Assembly (NCBI GenBank): GCA_023458215.1
Contig: JAEXAJ010000151.1
Location: 1-56,737, forward strand
DNA: 56,737 bases
Source of the DNA: Bacteroidota bacterium
GTDB lineage: Bacteria; Bacteroidota; Bacteroidia; Bacteroidales; Bacteroidaceae
Reading direction: 5' to 3'
In this document: one piece after another, positions 52,654-56,737 of the stretch
Layout: every line of letters begins with the position of its first letter
Numbering within the stretch: the stretch's first letter is position 1
Position numbers and translations under genes: made by a program
The notes under the pieces: model-generated
What the model saw: only the letters and a program-made list of their open reading frames with translations
Databases searched by the model: none
Told to the model about the DNA's origin: nothing

Positions 52654-53421
52654 TTACTTCACAATCCCTTTAGATTCCCTTATGAAATTGATAATATTAT
52701 GTATCTCATCGCTCATTGGCACCTGATCTTCAATCTTCTGTAGCGCATCGTGTATACTGAAATTTCCCTGATACACTAATCGGTATGCGTTTACGATGTG
52801 ACGCAATATCCTTTCTGATACCTGATTTTTATGTTGCAGAACGGTGGCGTTGATGCCGTGATATTCGGCCGGATTACCGTTCATGATGATATAAGGCGGA
52901 ACATCTTTCGCAATCCGACAACCGGCTTGAATCAACACCCAGCTTCCGATGTGACAACCTTGATGCAGAATTACATTACTACTCAGGATTGTGCAATCAT
53001 CTATCCGGCTTTCACCGGCTATGGTAGTCTTGATGCCTATTACGCAATGATTACCAATTTGTACATCATGGCAAAGGTGTACGCCATCCATCAGATAATT
53101 TTCATTACCAATGCGGGTGCAATCGCCTACATGCGTAGCGCGACTGATTACCACATTTTCGCGTATATCGTTATTGTCACCGATCACGAGCTGGCTGTGT
53201 TCACCGGAATAGTGGAAATCCTGTGGCTCGGTGCCTAATACGGCGCCGTGATGCACTTTATTACCCTTTCCTAAACGAGTGCCGTTAAGAATTCTTGCTC
53301 CGGACATGATTACGCAATCATCACCAATCTCTACATCCCCTTCGACATAAGCAAAGGGTTGAATCGTTACATTCTTGCCTACTTTAGCGGCAGAATCTAC
53401 AAATGCTAACGGACTGATCAT
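52654..53421 (-). CDS. lpxA: LpxA-like acyl-ACP--UDP-N-acetylglucosamine O-acyltransferase
   Basis: A 255-residue left-handed beta-helix protein (E. coli LpxA has 262) with hexapeptide repeats over residues 5-185 and a C-terminal helical tail. The catalytic histidine is His118 in HLCHDV, matching E. coli His125. Reaction: transfer of a 3-hydroxyacyl chain to UDP-GlcNAc, the first step of lipid A synthesis. In Bacteroides the main lpxA usually follows the fused lpxC/fabZ gene; here it is alone behind an RND efflux operon, so it may be a second copy with a different acyl or sugar choice. That point is inference from gene context. Confidence 0.85.
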   Translation of the reverse strand: MISPLAFVDSAAKVGKNVTIQPFAYVEGDVEIGDDCVIMSGARILNGTRLGKGNKVHHGAVLGTEPQDFHYSGEHSQLVIGDNNDIRENVVISRATHVGDCTRIGNENYLMDGVHLCHDVQIGNHCVIGIKTTIAGESRIDDCTILSSNVILHQGCHIGSWVLIQAGCRIAKDVPPYIIMNGNPAEYHGINATVLQHKNQVSERILRHIVNAYRLVYQGNFSIHDALQKIEDQVPMSDEIHNIINFIRESKGIVK

Positions 53422-53439
53422 AGTATCTTTTTTTAGTTA

Positions 53440-53506
53440 TTAGTTATAAGTTATAAGTGATTTGTTTGTGTTAGCAAATAACTAATCACTTATAACTTAT
53501 AACTAA
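53440..53506. repeat. Perfect 22-bp inverted repeat (TTATAAC family), copy 1
   Basis: Arms at 53440-53461 and 53485-53506 are perfect complements built on AGTTATAAG, with a 23-base loop that contains TTTG and CAAAT. Located between lpxA and the outer-membrane factor gene. A related element lies at the other end of that gene. Confidence 0.8.
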
Positions 53507-53515
53507 TCATTGTTT

Positions 53516-54907
53516 TTATTCTCCTCTTCCTCCTCCGAGTGCCTGATACAAGCTTACTACAGCCTGCATGCGGTTGTAAGTATCGGAAACTTCGGAAATC
53601 TGTGCGCTGAGATAAGACTGCTCGGCGGACAATACTTCTAAGTAGGTTGCCGTGCCTAAGTTAAACAATTCTTTTGTATAATCGGCGGCATTCTTCGATG
53701 AATTTACCTGTACGGCGCGAGAGGCGGCTGTCTCTGTAACTGCCTGGTACTGATACAAAGCATTGCTTACTTCTCCTCCGGCGCTCAACAGTGTTTGCTG
53801 GAACTGAATTTTGGCTTCTTCTTGTTGAGCTTTGGCTATTTTCAGTTTGGCTATGTTTACTCCGTTTTGGAACAAAGGTTGGGTCAACGAACCGATGGCT
53901 GAAGCCAGGAACTTGGCAGGGTTGATGATGGCAGAACCGGCGCTGTTTGTCCAACCGGCCGAGCCGCTCAACATGATTTTAGGATAGAAAGCCGAACGGG
54001 CGGTGTTCGTATTATAGTAAGCAGCAGCCAAAGACATCTCGGCGGCCTTTACATCCGGACGGTTGGAAAGCAGTTGCAAAGGTATGCCTACCGAGAATTC
54101 GGAAGGCAGTTGCTGGGCTTCCAATACACCCCGCTCTATGTTTTGAGGGGTTTCACCCAGCAAGATGCTGAGAGCATTTTCCGTTTCACGGATGCTGCGA
54201 CGAATTTCAGGCAACGAAGCCAATACTTGTGCGTATGCGGCACGGCTCTGTTCCACTCCGGCTCCGTTGATATTATACAGTGCAGCATCTTTCATGGCTT
54301 GCATCGTTTCTGTATTCTTCTTCAGAATTTCGGCTGTGCTGGTAGATATCTCCAACTGACGGTCGAGCATCAGAAGCGTATAATACATATTGGCTATGCT
54401 GGCAATGATTTGCGTGCGTACAGCTTGCTGATAAGCTTTAGTCTGATCGAGTGTTGCCTTGGCATACCGTTTCGGATTGAGCAGCTGACCGAACAGGTCG
54501 ATTTGCCATCCTGCTTGTACAGGCAACGAATAAGTCTTGGTAGCAGCGCTCTTGTCGAAACTGCTCACTGTTCCTTGTGGTGACAACGTCAGCGAAGGTG
54601 CGTATGCCATCTTGGCTATAAGCAACGGAGCTTCTGCTTCCTTCACTTTCAAGGCAGCCGTACGTATGTCCGAATTATTATTTAAGCCTTTCTCGATAAG
54701 AGCTTGTAGTTGCGGGTCAGTAAATACTTCCCTCCAAGGCAGATTGCCGAAGTTAGCCGTATCAGCAGCCAGTGTATCGTTTACGGAAGCCGTGTCGCGA
54801 TACAGAGCGGATGTACTGATGTCATCGGGTCTGTCGTATGATTTGTAGATATGGCAACTGCTCAGGAAGGCAGTAGCACACATCAGAGTTATTATTTGTT
54901 TCTTCAT
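53516..54907 (-). CDS. Outer-membrane efflux factor lipoprotein (OprM/NodT type)
   Basis: A 463-residue TolC-superfamily protein, the outer-membrane channel of a tripartite pump. Lipidated Cys18 (LSSC). Family features: NLPWREVFTDPQLQALIEKGLNNNSDIRTA near residues 53-83, two repeated OEP halves of long helices, LLSNRPDVKAAE (about 275) and the ending SLYQALGGG. It lies downstream of the RND pump on the same strand. Length is usual. The gene is bracketed by two related hairpin repeats. Exported compounds unknown. Confidence 0.92.
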   Translation of the reverse strand: MKKQIITLMCATAFLSSCHIYKSYDRPDDISTSALYRDTASVNDTLAADTANFGNLPWREVFTDPQLQALIEKGLNNNSDIRTAALKVKEAEAPLLIAKMAYAPSLTLSPQGTVSSFDKSAATKTYSLPVQAGWQIDLFGQLLNPKRYAKATLDQTKAYQQAVRTQIIASIANMYYTLLMLDRQLEISTSTAEILKKNTETMQAMKDAALYNINGAGVEQSRAAYAQVLASLPEIRRSIRETENALSILLGETPQNIERGVLEAQQLPSEFSVGIPLQLLSNRPDVKAAEMSLAAAYYNTNTARSAFYPKIMLSGSAGWTNSAGSAIINPAKFLASAIGSLTQPLFQNGVNIAKLKIAKAQQEEAKIQFQQTLLSAGGEVSNALYQYQAVTETAASRAVQVNSSKNAADYTKELFNLGTATYLEVLSAEQSYLSAQISEVSDTYNRMQAVVSLYQALGGGRGE

Positions 54908-54923
54908 AAAAAGCGGTTTTTTT

Positions 54924-55028
54924 AGTTATGAGTTATAAGTTATTAGTTATTTGTTGGTGTTTCCCTGCGGCATCATACACCGCACACCCGCCACAAACAA
55001 ATAACTTATAACTCATCACTTATAACTA
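54924..55028. repeat. Imperfect inverted repeat (TTATAAC family), copy 2
   Basis: A 15-bp perfect core, GAGTTATAAGTTATT at 54930-54944 and its complement at 55000-55014, is extended by further AGTTAT steps. The right arm runs into the stop codon of the RND gene. Same motif family as 53440-53506. Confidence 0.7.
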
Positions 55029-56737
55029 TTTCGTGTATTGCTCAATCTCCGGTTTCGCATCCGAGTTGTCCACATCCGTCCATTCCATCGGTTTGAACTT
55101 CTCTTGCAGGTATTGGAATGCTACGAACAAGGCGGGTACGATAAAGATTTGCAGAATCATACCGACAAGCATACCACCGATGGCGGACGTTCCCAAAGTA
55201 CGGTTACCATGGGCACCGGCACCGAAGGCGAACATCATCGGAAGCAAACCAACAACCATGGCCAGAGATGTCATCAAGATAGGACGAAGACGGGCGGCGG
55301 CACCCAGTACGGCTGCCCAAGTGATACTCATACCCATTTTACGACGGTCGAGCGCAAACTCTACAATCAAGATGGCGTTCTTTGCCAACAGACCGATCAA
55401 CATAATCAAGGCAATCTGCATGTATATGTCATTGGACATAGACCCGAGTATCATCTTCATGATCGAGATATTACCTATCGCACTCATACCGTTCACAAAC
55501 AGGAAGCTACCCAGCAATCCGAACGGAATGGAAAGTAATACGGAGAACGGCAGGATGTAGCTTTCGTACTGCGCACTAAGCAACAGATATACGAATACGA
55601 AACAAAGAACGAAGATCAATCCTGTGGTGCTACCACTGGTTTCGGCCTCTTCACGCGCCATACCTCCCAATTCGTAACCGAATCCGGCAGGCAGATTCTC
55701 CTTTGCAACTTCGGAAAGTGCAGCCAATGCCTGACCGGAAGTATATCCTTCGGCAGGTGCCACCATCACCTTCATGGAGGTGTAAAGGTTGAAACGGCTG
55801 ATAATATCCGGTCCGTATATCTTCTTGATGCTCATGAATTGTGAAATAGGAGCCATCTCACCTCCATTGCGCACTTTGATATTTTGGAGTGATTCCATAT
55901 TGGCACGCATCGACGGGTCGGCCTGCACCATTACACGGTACATCTTACCGAAGCGGTTGAAGTTGGAAGCATACAAACCGCCATAATATCCTTGCATGGT
56001 AGTAAGGATATCACCCGGGCTGATTCCTGCTTTCTTACAAGCTGCCGCATCAATGTCGATCATATATTGCGGGAAGTGCGGATTGAAAGTGGTTTGAGCC
56101 GATTTAATCTCAGGACGCGCGTCCAAGGCGGCAATATAATCTTTTACTACATTATAGAATTTGTCGAGGTCACCACCTGTCTTATCCTGCATGTTCAACT
56201 CAATATCGCTGGATGCCGAGTAACCCGGAATCATAGGGGGCTGGAAGAACAATACTTGTGCTTCTTTGATAACCTTCTGCGCACGCATATAGAGCGAAGC
56301 AAATACGATCTGGGAGTTTTGCATCATGGAACGATCTTCCCAGTTCTTCAGCTTGATGATGAACGAACCGTAAGAAGGACCTTGACCACCGATGAAGCTA
56401 TATCCCACGATCATAGTACGTGATTCTACGGCAGGGTCCGAAGCAATCAAGCTGTCTACACGGTTCATTATTTCACCTGCGCGCTCTTGTGAAGTGCCCG
56501 GAGGCAATGTTACAGCACCCATCAGCGTACCTGTATCTTCGTTAGGAACCATTGCGGTAGGTGTAATCTGCATGAAGACTACGAGCAGCACGATGGAACC
56601 GACAACCAGGCCGAAGGAGAGCCACTTCTTTTGGATGAAGAAAAGCACGCGCTTCTTATAACTCTTCAATACATTATCGTAAGCGGCATTGAAGGCGGTA
56701 TGGAAACGTGAAACCAGCGTCATCTTCTTTTCTCCAT
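55026..56737 (-). CDS. RND-family efflux pump inner-membrane subunit (AcrB-like), C-terminal part
   Basis: Only the last 570 residues or so of a protein that is normally about 1050 lie inside the window; the frame is open to the right edge, so the 5' part is missing here. An internal ATG at 56723 is not the start. Visible features are the central membrane segment (SFGLVVGSIVLLVVFMQITP), the second porter loop (MVPNEDTGTLMGAVTLPPGTS), TM segments with NAILIVEFA and the C-terminal RPILMTSLAMVVGLLPM. It exports drugs or other amphiphiles using the proton gradient. It is followed by the outer-membrane factor and lpxA-like genes. Confidence 0.93.
   Translation of the reverse strand, partial: GEKKMTLVSRFHTAFNAAYDNVLKSYKKRVLFFIQKKWLSFGLVVGSIVLLVVFMQITPTAMVPNEDTGTLMGAVTLPPGTSQERAGEIMNRVDSLIASDPAVESRTMIVGYSFIGGQGPSYGSFIIKLKNWEDRSMMQNSQIVFASLYMRAQKVIKEAQVLFFQPPMIPGYSASSDIELNMQDKTGGDLDKFYNVVKDYIAALDARPEIKSAQTTFNPHFPQYMIDIDAAACKKAGISPGDILTTMQGYYGGLYASNFNRFGKMYRVMVQADPSMRANMESLQNIKVRNGGEMAPISQFMSIKKIYGPDIISRFNLYTSMKVMVAPAEGYTSGQALAALSEVAKENLPAGFGYELGGMAREEAETSGSTTGLIFVLCFVFVYLLLSAQYESYILPFSVLLSIPFGLLGSFLFVNGMSAIGNISIMKMILGSMSNDIYMQIALIMLIGLLAKNAILIVEFALDRRKMGMSITWAAVLGAAARLRPILMTSLAMVVGLLPMMFAFGAGAHGNRTLGTSAIGGMLVGMILQIFIVPALFVAFQYLQEKFKPMEWTDVDNSDAKPEIEQYTK

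Noticed and set aside
54074..54583. Open frame of 169 residues opposite the outer-membrane efflux gene
   Set aside because: Shadow of a real gene; no start context, promoter or family features.
53516..54907. Insertion sequence or transposon around the efflux channel gene, suggested by flanking inverted repeats
   Set aside because: No transposase and the two repeats are not identical copies, so I report them only as bracketing repeats.

Overview
The window is chromosomal DNA from a gut-type Bacteroides (or close relative). Support for this comes from three SusC/SusD pairs, a hybrid two-component system, Bacteroides-type -7 promoter boxes (TAnnTTTG) upstream of many genes, lipoprotein SusDs and an almost purely carbohydrate/peptide scavenging gene content. 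I see no phage, insertion sequence, CRISPR array, tRNA or rRNA.

Layout. 1-2020: a DUF2851 protein and a small secreted DUF4348-like protein, closed by a strong bidirectional terminator. 2025-7602 (minus): a peptide-scavenging operon of DcuC-type carrier, isoaspartyl dipeptidase and a very unusual secreted three-domain hydrolase/carboxypeptidase. 7818-14596 (minus): SusC/SusD pair and a DUF6377 membrane regulator. 14851-18633 (plus): DUF6250 protein and a chondroitin ABC-type PL8 lyase. 19075-21181 (minus): tRNA-dihydrouridine synthase and a secreted beta-propeller glycosidase-like protein. 21384-26579 (plus): a second, divergent PL8-like lyase and a GH2 enzyme. 26814-37290 (minus): propeller-AraC one-component regulator, SusC, SusD and a GH127/146-like beta-L-arabinofuranosidase. 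37740-48254 (minus): full HTCS, serine-type sulfatase, SusC, SusD. 48443-52321 (plus): NahK-like sugar kinase, CBM9-like secreted protein, two tandem AraC regulators. 52654-56737 (minus): LpxA, outer-membrane efflux factor and the C-terminal part of an RND pump that runs off the window.

How the genes fit: the HTCS-sulfatase-SusC-SusD block, the chondroitin-ABC-like lyase and the N-acetylhexosamine-kinase-like gene together point to glycosaminoglycan (chondroitin/dermatan sulfate or hyaluronan) use. The two middle PULs carry different regulators and additional enzymes (GH2, GH127/146, a second PL8), so the locus may treat a more complex glycan or several glycans.

The most striking unexplained signal is not a gene. 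Four intergenic spacers hold tandem arrays of short dyads at an exact 22-bp pitch (7655-7782, 18701-18783, 34307-34383, 52364-52478). The sequence differs at every locus, but pitch, odd unit number (3 or 5) and mirror symmetry about the central unit are the same. All lie just past the stop codon of at least one flanking gene. A two-unit relative with 23-bp pitch sits at 26745-26790.
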